This document shows positions 1 to 11,443 of a stretch of 64,000 nucleotides of DNA, in pieces. The stretch's first letter is position 1; every line of letters starts with the position of its first letter. The position numbers and the translations under genes were made by a program. The notes under the pieces are model-generated. The model had not been told where the DNA came from. It ran no database searches and worked only from the letters and a program-made list of their open reading frames with translations. Source of the stretch: Eustoma russellianum (Eukaryota > Streptophyta > Magnoliopsida > Gentianales > Gentianaceae); NCBI GenBank assembly GCA_036186865.1, contig AP025040.1, forward strand, positions 14,686,360 to 14,750,359, written 5' to 3'.

Positions 1-2
1 AA

Positions 3-1946
3 AAAGTTGTGAGGAGTAGAGATGTTGTCTTTTATGAGCACGAGATGGGTTTTCATCTCTTAGGTGCTGGTAAGACTAATTCTACTGATTTCTCTCATGG
101 TGTTACTGATATGTCTCCTATTTCTGTTCCAGATGATCAACAGACAGGTGATGCTCCCGAGGATGGTCATGACACCATTCATGAACATGACCATATTGAA
201 GAGGTACAACCAGAAGTTGTACCACAACCTGATGATGAAGATGTCGATATTGAACATGGAGAGTCTTCTAATCAGGGGGAGCAATTCAGCCCACAGGTGG
301 AAGAGCAAACAGTTAGAAAGTCAACCCGAGTTCGACAACCTTCAAGACTTTATCCTAGTTCAGATTATATCCTAATCACGGATGAGGGGGAGCCTGAGAG
401 CCTTCAAGAGGCGTTGTCACATCCAGACAAAGACCATTGGTTCAAGGCTATGCAAGAGGTGATGGATTCTTTGAAGAAGAATGAAACCTATGACTTGGTG
501 AAGCGTCCAACAGGGAAGAAAGTCTTGAAGAACAGGTGGTTGTTTAAGAACAAGAAAGATGGGCATAAGCTAGTGAGGCGGAAGGCAAGACTAATGGTGA
601 AGGGATGCCACCAGAAGAAAGGCATCGACTTTGATGAGATTTTTGCACCAGTGGTGAAGATGACTTCCATTCGTATAATTTTGGGACTAGCTGCCAGTTT
701 GGATCTTGAACTTGAACAACTTGATGTAAAAACTGCTTTTTTACATGGTGATTTGAATGAGGAGATTTACATGGAGCAGCCGGAAGGATTTGAAGTCAAA
801 GGAAAGGAGAATTTTGTTTGCAAGTTGAAAAAGAGTCTCTATGGACTCAAGCAGGCACCAAGACAATGGTACCGCAAGTTTGATTCCTTTATGAGTACTA
901 ATGGGTACAAGCGAACTTCTGCAGATCCTTGTGTTTATTTTAGAAAGTTCTCTGAAGGTAACTTCATTATCTTTTGCTTGTATGTTGACGATATGTTGAT
1001 AGTGGGACAAGATGTTGAGATGATTCGCAGGTTGAAAGAGGATTTGTCAAAGTCCTTTGATATGAAGGATTTGGGTCCTGCAAAGCAAATTCTTGGCATT
1101 GAAATTGTTCGTGATAGAAAAGCTGGTAAGCTTTGGTTGTCACAAGAGAAGTATATTGAACGGGTGCTTGAAAGGTTCAATATGAAGAATGCCAAGCCAG
1201 TTAATACACCACTTGCAGGTCATTTCAAGTTGAGCAAGCGGTGTTGTCCTACTACCGAGAAAGAGAAGGAAAGTATGTCACATATTCCTTACTCCTCTGC
1301 TGTTGGTTCATTGATGTATGCTATGGTGTGTACAAGACCGGATATAGCACATGCTGTTGGACTGGTTAGCAGATTCTTGGCTAATCCAGGAAAGGTTCAC
1401 TGGGAAGCTGTAAAGTGGATCTTGAGATATTTGCATGACACCTCAAAATTGAGTTTGTGTTTTGGAGGTGGTGAGCCTATTCTTGAGGGATTTACAGATG
1501 CTGACATGGCTGGTGATCTTGATAACAGAAGGTCTACCTCTGGTTACTTATTCAAATTTGCAGGGGGAGCCATTTCATGGCAATCCAAGCTACAGAAGTG
1601 TGTAGCATTGTCTACTACCGAGGCAGAGTTTATAGCAGCTGTGGAAGCATGTAAAGAAATGCTTTGGTTGAAACGTTTCTTTCAAGAGTTGGGTTTGAAG
1701 CAAATGGAGTATGTTGTGTTTTGTGATAGTCAAAGTGCTATGGACTTGAGTAAAAATAGCATGTACCATGCTCGCACAAAGCATATTGATGTGAGGTATC
1801 ATTGGTTGCGTGATGTCATTGAAGAGCAACTAATGAAGTTGAAGAAGATTCACACCAACAAGAATGGTGCTGATATGTTGACAAAGGTAGTTCCAGGAAG
1901 CAAGCTTGAATTTTGTTCCAAGCTTGCAGGTATGTCCTTTCGATGA
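3..1946 (+). CDS. Ty1/copia pol polyprotein, 3' part (Tnt1/Tork-like)
   Basis: The frame is open from the left edge of the window, so the listed start is only the edge and the true start lies outside. The product is the C-terminal part of a copia polyprotein. A variable acidic linker (about residues 30-105) is followed by reverse transcriptase with the catalytic YVDD box at about residues 325-328 and the LDVKTAFLHGDL motif. RNase H follows, with TDADMAGD, STTEAEF and the ARTKHIDVRYHWLRD block. It would copy element RNA into cDNA in cytoplasmic particles. The closing stop (TGA) is about 40 bp before the polypurine tract and 3' LTR, the usual arrangement. The retained residues match Tnt1-94-type proteins as I know them. 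No frameshift was seen, so this is the best-preserved pol in the window. Integrase and gag are outside the window. Confidence 0.93.
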   Translation, partial: KVVRSRDVVFYEHEMGFHLLGAGKTNSTDFSHGVTDMSPISVPDDQQTGDAPEDGHDTIHEHDHIEEVQPEVVPQPDDEDVDIEHGESSNQGEQFSPQVEEQTVRKSTRVRQPSRLYPSSDYILITDEGEPESLQEALSHPDKDHWFKAMQEVMDSLKKNETYDLVKRPTGKKVLKNRWLFKNKKDGHKLVRRKARLMVKGCHQKKGIDFDEIFAPVVKMTSIRIILGLAASLDLELEQLDVKTAFLHGDLNEEIYMEQPEGFEVKGKENFVCKLKKSLYGLKQAPRQWYRKFDSFMSTNGYKRTSADPCVYFRKFSEGNFIIFCLYVDDMLIVGQDVEMIRRLKEDLSKSFDMKDLGPAKQILGIEIVRDRKAGKLWLSQEKYIERVLERFNMKNAKPVNTPLAGHFKLSKRCCPTTEKEKESMSHIPYSSAVGSLMYAMVCTRPDIAHAVGLVSRFLANPGKVHWEAVKWILRYLHDTSKLSLCFGGGEPILEGFTDADMAGDLDNRRSTSGYLFKFAGGAISWQSKLQKCVALSTTEAEFIAAVEACKEMLWLKRFFQELGLKQMEYVVFCDSQSAMDLSKNSMYHARTKHIDVRYHWLRDVIEEQLMKLKKIHTNKNGADMLTKVVPGSKLEFCSKLAGMSFR

Positions 1947-1976
1947 GCTTTGCATATGATCTTCCCCAAATTGGAC

Positions 1977-2690
1977 TGGAGGGGGAGATTGTTGGGGTAT
2001 TAGTCCAGTCCATTTGTTATTGGACATTTTATGAAGCCCAAATGATTTGGGCATTATGGTGCATATCTTAGAAGCCCTGGAAGGCTGTTTTTAGAGGCTG
2101 AATTCGACTGCACTGTAGAACAACTGAGAGTTGGGAAAAACAGAGAGAGAAAAATTTCGCATATTGCAGATTTTCTGGGCAGCCTCTGCTTCTTTGACGA
2201 TCGCCGAAGATCCAACTGTTGGATTTTGCTGAAATTTGGACAGCATCTTCGGAACACACAGGGCTAAATTCTGACCGTTCAGAATTTCAATCCGAGCTCT
2301 GGATCGTTTTTAATCGCTGCTGGTGTTAGCTGCGGTTTTTGGTGAAATTTCTGCATTTTTGTTCTCTCTCAATTGTTGTCTCTTATGTATGTTGTTGTTG
2401 GTGGGCTGTAACATCCTTGTAGACTGATTTGGGTGTTTTTACCCTCAATTTCATAATAAGAGAAGAAGAAGGGTGGACTCCTTACAAGTCCCGTGGTTTT
2501 TTTATCCTTCACATTGAAGGTGTTTTTCCACGTATAAATCTCTTGTGTTGTTTGGAGCTTTATCTTGGATAATTTGCTTGAGGTTTTGATGTGTGATTGA
2601 TCTTTGCTTGGTGAATCAATTGTGATGAATTGGTTGAGCATTTTGGTTGGTTGTCTTGAAATTGATCCTTGTAGGTGTTGTATCCTACTT
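1977..2690 (+). mobile_element. Polypurine tract and 3' LTR of the Tnt1-like copia element
   Basis: A purine run (ggagggggaga) at 1978-1988 primes plus-strand DNA synthesis and is followed at 1990 by TGTTGGGG, the LTR start. The right end is not certain. A terminus near 2690 is estimated from the change in composition after the last T/G-rich stretch. The 5' LTR is outside the window, so neither LTR comparison nor TSD can be used. Confidence 0.7.
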
Positions 2691-3898
2691 GTTGCTTCCC
2701 CCCACACTCTTAAGTCCAGAATTACATATCAGACATATTTTTAACCTTTGCAAGTATCGGATAAAGATATCTGTGACAATTACATTGTTAGAGATTGGCA
2801 TCATAAAATTGTTGAACACATACATCATATAACCATCCTTAGAAATAAAGAAATTCATACATAACCCCCCATAGATATAAAGAAATTCGTGCATCTTATA
2901 ACCTTTTCTTTTTGGGTGTGTTTTAACTATCTTCTTTATATATTTCCATAAATACACTTGACATAAAATTACAGAAAACATACTACAAGGAAAAAAAGTC
3001 GTAATATACGAATGCAAATTTACTTAGCTGGAGTTTTAGTTCTTGTAAATGTAACTGAAGAAAATCTAATATCTATCTTAATTCCAGAATTTTATAACCA
3101 CGGGGCCAAAAAAAAATCCTTTTAACAGATGAATAACCGTAAAGACCTCGTGCGTGCTGTGCCAACTAACAGATTCCTGCCCTAAATAGGGAAAAGTGGG
3201 ATGAGATGTCCTCACCCCAAATTCCCCACCCCCTCCCCACCGTATACCACATGGTAGCTTTTCCTTTCATGCACCTCTTTCTCCCCTCATCTAGGCTCAA
3301 CATTCCTGTTGTCACGTGACGGACGGTGAGAAGTATGGTGAGGGATTTGGGAGGTGAGGAAATTTCATCCGGGAAAAGTCTGGTCCCCAAGCATTTGTCG
3401 TGCCGTTCCATTAGGCAAAAGAGCAACCTTCAAGTCATTTCATCGAAATTTTGTCGTATACCAACTGGTGCACCGAATATTAAACAGCAAATCCACACTC
3501 GCATTCACCACGCCTTCCATGCAAATGCCACAAAGCTTTTAGGGTTAAGGTCTCTAGAATTTCGTTTCTGGGCCCTTGTCGGAAGTTCTCCACGACTGCC
3601 GTGTCCATCAACGATACTCGTGCTCTTCCAGTTTGTAAACACGTACAGCAAAATAGGGATAAAATATCGCGATTTGCTTAGAGTTCTGAAACGATAATCC
3701 TATTGTCCAATTTGTTAAACAGTAACTTAAAAAAATACAGTAAAAATCAGAGTCTCGTAGCTTGGAGCGATATGCAGGGGCCGTGGACGTATTATTTATG
3801 TGTAATGAAGTGACATGGGGGATTGGTGAAATTTATATAAAAACATCTATAAACAATTAAAAATAAATTTTCTGATATTAAACGAATACAATGACATA
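2691..3898. other. Intergenic, no gene recognised; contains a foldback
   Basis: AT-rich sequence with no coding domain that I recognise. The only structure is an imperfect inverted repeat. One arm at about 3191-3232 pairs with one at about 3337-3378, leaving a loop of roughly 105 bp. It could be a worn MITE or a chance foldback. Confidence 0.5.
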
Positions 3899-4874
3899 TG
3901 ATGAGCCAAAAAATATCCCTCGTTAGTCAATAACGGTCAACACTTAAGTAGAGTGTAAGAAATGGCCAAGTATGGCGGGTCGGCCCGGAGGTTGACCAGG
4001 TCACTTGGGGACAAACAGCCCATCTCGGCAATAGGGCCCCATCACCATCTCGCCCACCTGATTTCTCGGCTATCTCGGCCATACGGTCTCAGTACCCTCA
4101 GGGGGTTAAGGAATTCACCTCGGTTAAAAGGCCTAAATCATCCTTGGCCCCAAGGTCTCATCTCGGCCCGCAGTTCCATCTCGGCCAGAGAGCTGAACTC
4201 GATCTTAGATCTGATCTACTCACTGGTCTCATACCACCCTTATTGGCGTCAGCTACGAGCATCATGAAAGGCCTCCCATTGCCCTTTGGAGTCGGCCACT
4301 TTCATCTCGGCATGCTGACCCCACACCATCAGCCATCTCGGGCACTTCAGAGTGCTTCTAGAAGACTTCATCTCGGTTCTAGGAGTTTACCCCAGGTAAT
4401 TCTACCAGGCGAAACTCCCAGCCAGATGTCCCAAGCTAGCTTATTCAGCTCAGCACCGAGCCACGTGGTGAGCATGCAAGAGCAAGAGTCATCCAACTGA
4501 CCTCCTTGCCTGTCACGATGTCAAAGATCTGCCCATGCATTGGCCCAAGCCGCCATATAAAAAGGTTGAACAGCAGGAGAGAGGGGGACAAGTAACAACA
4601 AGCTCTGAGAAATTACTCATCTTCTCCACGGTGAAAACACAGGTTTTACAGGAACATCTCAGTTTACTTAAACCTTCACCATATATATAAACCTCTCCAG
4701 AGAAATGGCCCAGACTGACTTGAGCGTCGGAGGGTATTACCCGGGGCCATAAATCCCGGGTCCTCTGACTCTTTCTCTTTGTGCAGGTCAGCAACTCACT
4801 CGCTATGGACAACTGACGGAGTTCTAACGGCACCACATCAAACGATTACTTGGTGGTAAATTCAGACATCATCA
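3899..4874 (+). repeat. LTR 1 of the Tat gypsy element
   Basis: It begins TGATGAGCC and ends at a CA shortly before a GGCGCTAGAAGGAGGG-like primer-binding region. It is aligned without gaps to 14377-15352 (constant offset 10478). It contains a TATA box near 4554-4562 (atataaaaa), the likely RNA promoter for the gag-pol transcript. A CTCGGC-containing decamer (CATCTCGGCC and variants) recurs many times through the first 500 bp. Confidence 0.92.
4554..4562 (+). promoter_or_regulatory. TATA box in LTR 1
   Basis: The run atataaaaa lies in the 3' half of the LTR and is followed about 30 bp on by A/G-rich sequence, fitting a U3/R boundary. The same box is in LTR 2 at 15032-15040. Confidence 0.6.
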
Positions 4875-4896
4875 TATTGGCGCTAGAAGGAGGGTC
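4875..4896 (+). other. Probable primer-binding site after LTR 1
   Basis: Immediately inside the LTR is tattggcgctagaaggaggg. TGGCGC next to the LTR is usual for Tat and other gypsy elements and should pair with a tRNA 3' end. I did not assign the tRNA. Confidence 0.6.
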
Positions 4897-4956
4897 CGAA
4901 CCTCTGTCACTTAAATTTGTTCAACTGCACCGTTTTATTTAAACAAGTCAAGGTAA

Positions 4957-6486
4957 ATGGGTAAAGACGCCCGTGAGGGACTAGGAGAGTCCTCTAATCA
5001 ACAACGACGAAAAGAGACCCGTTCTGCTCATCCTGGACAGGATTCCAGGAGGACAGAGCCAGAAAGGAAGAAGGTCCCGGGTATAACCGCGGATGAGAGA
5101 AACAAGGCCATGAAGTATGTGGCCGAAAACTTGGACGTATTCGAAGCCGTGGTGGAACGGCTCAAAGGGAAGAGACCAGAGACGGGATATATGGGGGAAG
5201 ATTCTACATCCTTTCATCCGAAGGAGAAGACCCAGTTGCAATCTTCTCGCCATCCCCAGGGGTTTATGGCGGACGCTAGGCGCAGCAATGACAGAGCCCC
5301 TACGGTAGAGTCGGTGCCAATACCTAGGCAACGCCTAGGTATAAAGCCCCGATCATTTAAAAGCGTTCGACAGGAGGCAGGTCCTCGCAGGCCGAGGAGC
5401 CGACCTGAAGAACTTAACCCTGAGTATTTGAGGGTAATCCAGGAGAGCCCATTTTCCTGGGATATCGCAGAATATTTGGCACCGGACAGTTTTAAGATGC
5501 CAAAGATGGACACATATGATGGCACATCTGATCCGACAGACCATCTCTTTCAGTTCCAGACGGCAATGAATTTAAAAAATGCACCAGATCCGCTCTGTTG
5601 TAAGACCTTCCCTATGTACTTGCGGGGGAAGGCAAGAAGGTGGTTTCAGGAGCTCCCACCCCAGTCGGTGGATTCCTTCAGACATCTGGCACAAAAATTT
5701 AAATCCCAATTTGTGTCGAGTGCGCCATTCATAAAGAATTCTTCACACCTTATGACTCTGAAGCAAGGTGCGGAGGAATCAGTACTGAAGTATATGCGGC
5801 GTTTTTCTGACGAGTCACTGTAGGTCAGTGACCGAAACGAAGGAGTGAAAGCCGCTGCGTTTATTAACGGTCTCAGAGCAGGCCGCCTCTTTTCACAGCT
5901 TGCCGAAGAGGGGCCTACTGCCCTGAGAGAATGCCTGGAAAAGACGCATCAGTTTGCCCGAGGAGAGGAGGCAAACCGGTTGAAAAAAGAAGCCAAGCAG
6001 AGTACCCGGCGGGAGGTTCGGCCCAACCCCCGAGCAATTCGACCTGAAGACCAACGCGAACGGCGCAGTGCGTTCGATCGCCTTGGTGTCCGAGGCAAGC
6101 GAGGTCAAGAAGGATTACCCCTTTTGGCTTCAAAAGATAGGATTTTGGCCGTCATGGAAAGAGATGGCCTAAGAACGGATCCGAAGCCCTTGGCAGGTCC
6201 CAGGGATAAGAGGGATCTGAAATTGTATTGCCGATATCACCGTGATGTCGGCCATGACACTGAAGATTGTCGGCAGTTAGCTCAAGCAATTCGGAAGTTG
6301 ATTGAGTTGGGGCACTTAAAACAGTTCTATGACCCGCGTTCTCGGCTTCATAACCGTTTAAGCTTCCGAAAGAATGAGCAGAATGATAAGTGCCGACCCG
6401 AGGCACCCCAACACATCCCAGGTCGGATGATGATGGGGATCGAGATCAGCAGGAGGCTGCAGTTCAGCCTCAAATCAATTCCATAA
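4957..6486 (+). pseudogene. gag of Tat gypsy unit 1, interrupted by an in-frame TAG
   Basis: The capsid-like region starts at the ATG at 4957 (MGKDAREGLGESS). It contains the Retrotrans_gag signature around 5510-5800 (LFQFQTAMNL, RGKARRWFQELP, SVLKYMRRFSDE). An amber codon at 5821-5823 splits it, and the same frame reopens at once through FINGLRAGRLF to a TAA at 6486. A basic tail (CRYHRDVGHDTEDC) follows, with spacing like a CCHC-type nucleic-acid-binding region. Gag would form the particle that packages element RNA. The identical TAG occurs in unit 2. Pol lies in a different frame and overlaps the end by 97 bp. Confidence 0.88.
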
Positions 6487-8132
6487 TTTACACCATCTCA
6501 GGAGGTCCGATACAGCCAAACCCGAGCGGTCCCAGTTCGTCAGGTACGTCCACTGGGCCTTCCCCGAAAAAACGGAGATTAGCTCAAGAGTTGGTATACG
6601 GGCCAGAGGATTTAGTCCCGCTTGATTCTAATAATACGGGTTTAGTCATTGGATTATGCATTCATATGGCGCCGAATAGAATCGTAGAGGTACGGAGAGT
6701 GTACGTGGATACTGGGAGTGCCGTGAACATAATGTATTATCATGTATATAAGCAATTGGGTCTGGCGGACTCTCAAATGACCCCAGTAGCTTCCCCTTTG
6801 TATGGATTCACTGGCATGCCTATTCGGCCAGCTGGCCTGATTACTCTTAGCGTCAGCTTTGGCAAACCCCCAGCTTACCGTTGCTTATGGATGGATTTCG
6901 TGGTGGTTAATGAGAGGTCGGCTTACAACATTCTCTTAGGCCGACCCGCGTTGGTAGCATTGGAGGCTGTAATATCTCCCTTGCATGTTAGCATGAAGTT
7001 TCCTACCCCAGGCGGAGTAGTTACTTTGCAGGGGGATATTCCTATTGCCCAAAATTGTTACGCAGTGGCCACCCAAGGGAGTGGGATCGTCCAGCAGGTT
7101 ATTCTGGATGATCTCATCCCTCCAACAGATGAATGCTTACAAACTGATGATGCGGTTCAGGAATTCATCCTGGATCCAGGTCGGCCAGAGAATACAATCA
7201 AAATTGGGACCTGGATGCCATCTAAGACTTTGGCTCAGCTTCAGAATCTGCTAAGGGATTTCGCAGAAATTTTTGCTTGGACGGCAGAAGATATGCCTGG
7301 AATCCCGACCACTTTAGCAGAACATCGTCTTAATGTGGATCCTCAGGTCAGGCCCATTAAGCAGAAGAAGAGAAACTTTGCACCAGAGAGGAACAAAGTG
7401 ATAGCAGGGGAGGTCGAGAAACTCCTGATGGCAAAGTTCATCGAAGAAGTCTTATATCCAATTTGGTTGGCCAACCCGGTTGTGGTCCCTAAGCCGGACA
7501 AAAGCTGGAGAATGTGTGTTGATTATACTGACTTGAACAAAGCTTGCCCAAAAGATTGTTACCCCCTACCGAAGATTGACAGATTGGTAGATTCTACTTT
7601 GGGGTATGAGGTCTTTGATTTCTTGGATGCCTTTAAGGGTTACCATCAGATTATGATGGCAAAAGAGGACCGAGAGAAGACCTCCTTCATAACTGAGGTG
7701 GGCACCTATTGTTACATCAGTATGCCTTTCGGTTTAAAGAATGCTGGGGCAACTTATCAACGTTTGGTTAACTTGTTGTTCAAAAACCAAATTGGCCGAA
7801 TTATGGAGGTCTACATCGACGATATGCTGATCAAAAGCAAGGTCCTTGATCAGTATATCTCAAATTTGCGCGAAGTATTCGTCATCCTAAGAGAATCTTG
7901 CATGAGGCTGAACCCAAAGAAGTGTACCTTTGGGGTGCGAACCGGGAAGTTTCTTGGGTACATGGTCTCTAAAGAAGGAGTGCAGGCCAACCCAGCTAAA
8001 ATCGAAGCTTTAGAAAACATGCACCCACCTCGGAACGTTAAAGAAGTTCAAAGGTTAACGGGACGAATTGCAGCCTTAAGCAGGTTTCTTTCCAAGTCAG
8101 CTGAGAGATCGTTGCCTTTCTTCCAATTTTGA
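6390..8132 (+). pseudogene. protease and reverse transcriptase of Tat gypsy unit 1
   Basis: The open region holds an aspartic protease with the VDTGSAV catalytic motif at about 6703-6723. It is followed by a linker and a gypsy reverse transcriptase (CVDYTDLNKACPKDCYPLPKID, FLDAFKGYHQI, and YIDDM near 7812-7826). Its frame is -1 (or +2) relative to gag. Tat elements usually fuse these domains, so this may be an indel rather than programmed shifting. The frame closes at a TGA (8130-8132) just where RNase H should start, and the conserved text continues in the next frame from about 8124. A one-base loss in an A/T run near 8122 explains it. Confidence 0.9.
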
Positions 8133-10312
8133 AGAAAAGAACAGCTTTTCTCTGGGATGAACAATGCCAAGAGGCATTTGATGGCTTAAAGGCACACCTG
8201 GCTGAGGTGCCCATGTTGACTTCTCCTGTTCCAGGAGAAACATTGTACATATATCTGTCCACTTGTCATGAGGCGGTGAGTGCAGTTCTGCTCAGGGAGC
8301 AAGATGCAGTTCAGAAGCCTATTTACTTTGCAAGTAAAGTCTTGCATGGGGCCGAGGTGCGATACCCGAATACTGAGAAAGTCATTCTGGCATTAGTGGC
8401 GGCGGCTAGGAGGTTTCGTCCCTATCTTCAAGCTCATCCTATAGTTGTGGTGACTGATCAGCCCCTAAGGCAGATTTTATCTCGGCCGGACACATCAGGC
8501 CGAGCTGCTAAGTGGGCAATGGAACTTGCCGAGTATGACATCAGTTACAAATCACGTACCTCGATTAAAGCTCAGGCCTTGGCTGATTTTCTGGCTGAGG
8601 GCATATCAGCTGAGGAAGATCCTCCCCCAGCGCAGGGTTGGACTTTGTATGTAGATGGATCCTCCTCAAGGGAAGGAAGTGGTGCTGGCCTCTTAATAGT
8701 TAATCCCCACGAGGAAGAGACCGAGTATGCCTTACGTTTTGATTTTGAGGCTACTAACAATGAGGCTGAGTATGAAGCTCTGATCGCTGGGTTGAGCTTA
8801 GCTCGGAAACTGGGGGCACAGCAGATAACCGCCCGAAGTGATTCGCAGCTCATAGTGTCACAGATTAATGGAGACTATGAGGCAAAGGAAGACAATATGA
8901 AGCGGTATCTGGCTAAAGTTCAGCATCTGAAAGGAATGTTTGAGCATTTTAATATTGAGCATATCCCTAGGTCGGCAAACAAGCGTGTTGATGCACTATC
9001 ACGGCTAGCTTCATCTACCTCGGCCACCATTGGCAAAAGGATTGTCGTAGAATTGGTGAAACATCGCGCTTTTGATGGAAATGAAGTCTTACAACAAGAC
9101 TATCGTAACACCTGGATGGACGAGATAATCACTTATCTACAACATCAAATTCAACCTGAGGATAAGTTGCGAGCTCGGCGACTCCGATTGAAGGCATCCA
9201 GGTACGCACTCTTTAATGACCACTTATATAGGAAATCATTCTCCCAACCGTGGTTGCGTTGCGTACCTGAGGACGAAGGAGATTACATTCTCCGAGAAAT
9301 GCACTTGGGCATATGTGGAAGTCATTCTGGAGCACGTTCATTGGCCCGTAAGTGCTACTTGGCAGGGTATTACTGGCCCACAATTCGCAAAGATGCGGAG
9401 GAGCTGGTCAAAAAGTGCTCATCATGTCAGGCTCATGCTCCATCTTTTAATTTGCCGAGCCATGAAATGACCAGTATTTCCAGTCCTTGGCCGTTTGTGC
9501 AGTGGGGTATGGATTTGGTGGGGCCTCTACCCCGAGCTCCTGGCTCGGTCAGATTCTTGCTGGTAGCAATTGACTACTTTACTAAATGGATAGAGGCTGA
9601 GCCACTGGCCACCATAACTGGGGCTCAAGTCAAAAAGTTTTTATGGAAAAACATTATCTGCCGATTTGGCTTACCCCAGATCTTGATCTCAGACAACGGA
9701 CGCCAATTCGCTGAGGATCCGGTAAAGAGTTGGTGTCTTGATCTGCACATTAAGCAACGCTTTACCTCAGTGGCACATCCTCAGTCAAATGGCCAAGTTG
9801 AACTTGCGAACAGGATTATTAAGGACGGGCTTAAGAAGCGATTAGACAAAGTGGGCACAAGTTGGGTTGAAGAATTACCCAGCGTCCTATGGGCATACCG
9901 GACAACCCCCTCAACTTCAACGAAAGAAACACCTTTCTCACTAGTGTACGGCACAGAAGCTATCATCCCTGCAGAGATAGGCTCCACCTCAACACGAGTC
10001 GATTGTTACTCTGCTGCAGATAACAGTCAAGAGTTGCGGATAAATCTAGATGAACTCGAGCAGAAGAGGGACCGAGCTCACATTCGCATGGCTCAGTATA
10101 AGAATTTGATCTCTCAACATTACAATTCTCGGGTACGACCGAGATCTTTTCGAGTGGGAGACTTGGTGATGCGAGACAACGAAGTCAGTCACGCTGTGTC
10201 AGTAGGAACCTTTAATTCCAAGTGGGAAGGTCCTTATCGCATTGTTGAAGTATTTCCAACAGGAGCTTACAAGTTACAAACTCTGGAAGGGCGAACTTTT
10301 CCACGGACCTGA
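8129..10312 (+). pseudogene. Dual RNase H and integrase of Tat gypsy unit 1
   Basis: Residues 1-150 hold the connection/RNase H region typical of gypsy RT (LYIYLSTCHEAVSAVL). A second, complete RNase H follows at about residues 165-300 (LYVDGSSSREGSGAG, EAEYEALIAGL, RSDSQLIVSQI, KRVDALSRLAS). Two RNase H domains are a known trait of Tat elements. Integrase has an HHCC zinc finger (H..GICGSHSG.. to CSSCQAH), then the DDE core (GMDLVGPLP, SDNGRQFAEDP, HPQSNGQVELANR) and a C-terminal chromatin/DNA-binding tail ending at the TGA at 10312. The stretch itself is unbroken over 727 codons. It is called a pseudogene only because it is out of frame with the RT part. Confidence 0.9.
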
Positions 10313-10444
10313 CATGTTTCCCATCTCAGACTTCTACATCAATGATGTAAACTGCAGCTGCTTTGTATATGAATACAAGTTCTTTATGATGCAACTTTCA
10401 CGAGTCAAGTGTCTGAGCACGATTTGAGTAGTGCGAAAAGTGTT

Positions 10445-10990
10445 TTAAGACCTCGGCAGGTCCGAGGCAAAAGACCTCGCAGGTTCGAGGCAAATGCCCG
10501 CTAAAGGGTACATTAAGACCTCGGCAGGTCCGAGGCAAAAGACCTCGCAGGTTCGAGGCAAATGCCCGCTAAAGGGTACATTAAGACCTCGGCAGGTCCG
10601 AGGCAAAAAACCTCGCAGGTTCGAGGCAAATGCCCGCTAAAGGGTACATTAAGACCTCGGCAGGTCCGAGGCAAAAGACCTCGCAGGTTCGAGGCAAATG
10701 CCCGCTAAAGGGTACATTAAGACCTCGGCAGGTCCGAGGCAAAAGACCTCGCAGGTTCGAGGCAAATGCCCGCTAAAGGGTACATTAAGACCTCGGCAGG
10801 TCCGAGGCAAAAGACCTCGCAGGTTCGAGGCAAATGCCCGCTAAAGGGTACATTAAGACCTCGGCAGGTCCGAGGCAAAAGACCTCACAGGTTCGAGGCA
10901 AGTATCCGATAAAAGGGAATATTAAAACCTCGGCAAGTCCGAGATGAAATACCCTAAAATGGCAAATCAAGACCTCGGTAAATGGGAGGC
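10445..10990 (+). repeat. 68-bp tandem array in the 3' untranslated spacer
   Basis: Seven nearly identical 68-bp units start at 10445, 10513, 10581, 10649, 10717, 10785 and 10853. A worn eighth unit begins near 10922. Each unit has two half-repeats around short palindromes (CCTCGG...CCGAGG and CCTCG...CGAGG), so RNA or single strands could form paired hairpins. Position between pol and the antisense ORF matches the hypervariable 3' spacer known in Tat/Ogre elements, a source of satellite repeats. Confidence 0.95.
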
Positions 10991-11241
10991 AGAAACTTGT
11001 TAAAAACAAGTGTAAGACTTAGGTAAGGCAGAGGTACTTGCTTAAACGAAAAACAAGACCTTGGCATGCCTGAGGCAAAGTTTGTTGAAGAAAAGACATG
11101 CAAGCAAACCTTAGGTTTTCTCTTACGAAAGCCAAAGTTAAGCAAGGCAAAGCCTGGTCTTAACGAAATGAAGCTTATGTCAAAGTTGCCAAGATTTTGG
11201 TTCAGCCCAGATGACAGGTTCATTTTAATTTGAAGGCTCAG

Positions 11242-11247
11242 TTTATT
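11242..11247 (-). terminator. Possible poly(A) signal of the antisense ORF
   Basis: AATAAA on the minus strand, about 200 bp beyond the antisense stop codon. Sequence alone does not show that it is used. Confidence 0.4.
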
Positions 11248-11443
11248 TTCTAATAAAGTTCATCAAGTTTGTTAAGTCTGACTTAAAAAGTTAGCATTAA
11301 TGGCATTGAAAGACAAACTTGGTAAAGACGTTAGACAAAGAGGATAGCTGAGCCAAAAAGTTGAAGATTTTTCATTGATATGAGCACTGGAGTATACATT
11401 CATGCCTGACCTAAAAAAGTTGAACAAAGAAGAGCCCTAAAGC

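Noticed and set aside
3326..3697. Open frame of about 120 codons on the plus strand
   Set aside because: No domain, overlaps the foldback, composition like flanking non-coding DNA.
10445..10990. Regular 68-bp repeats considered as a CRISPR-like array
   Set aside because: There are no unique spacers; whole units are identical head-to-tail and sit in a retrotransposon spacer.
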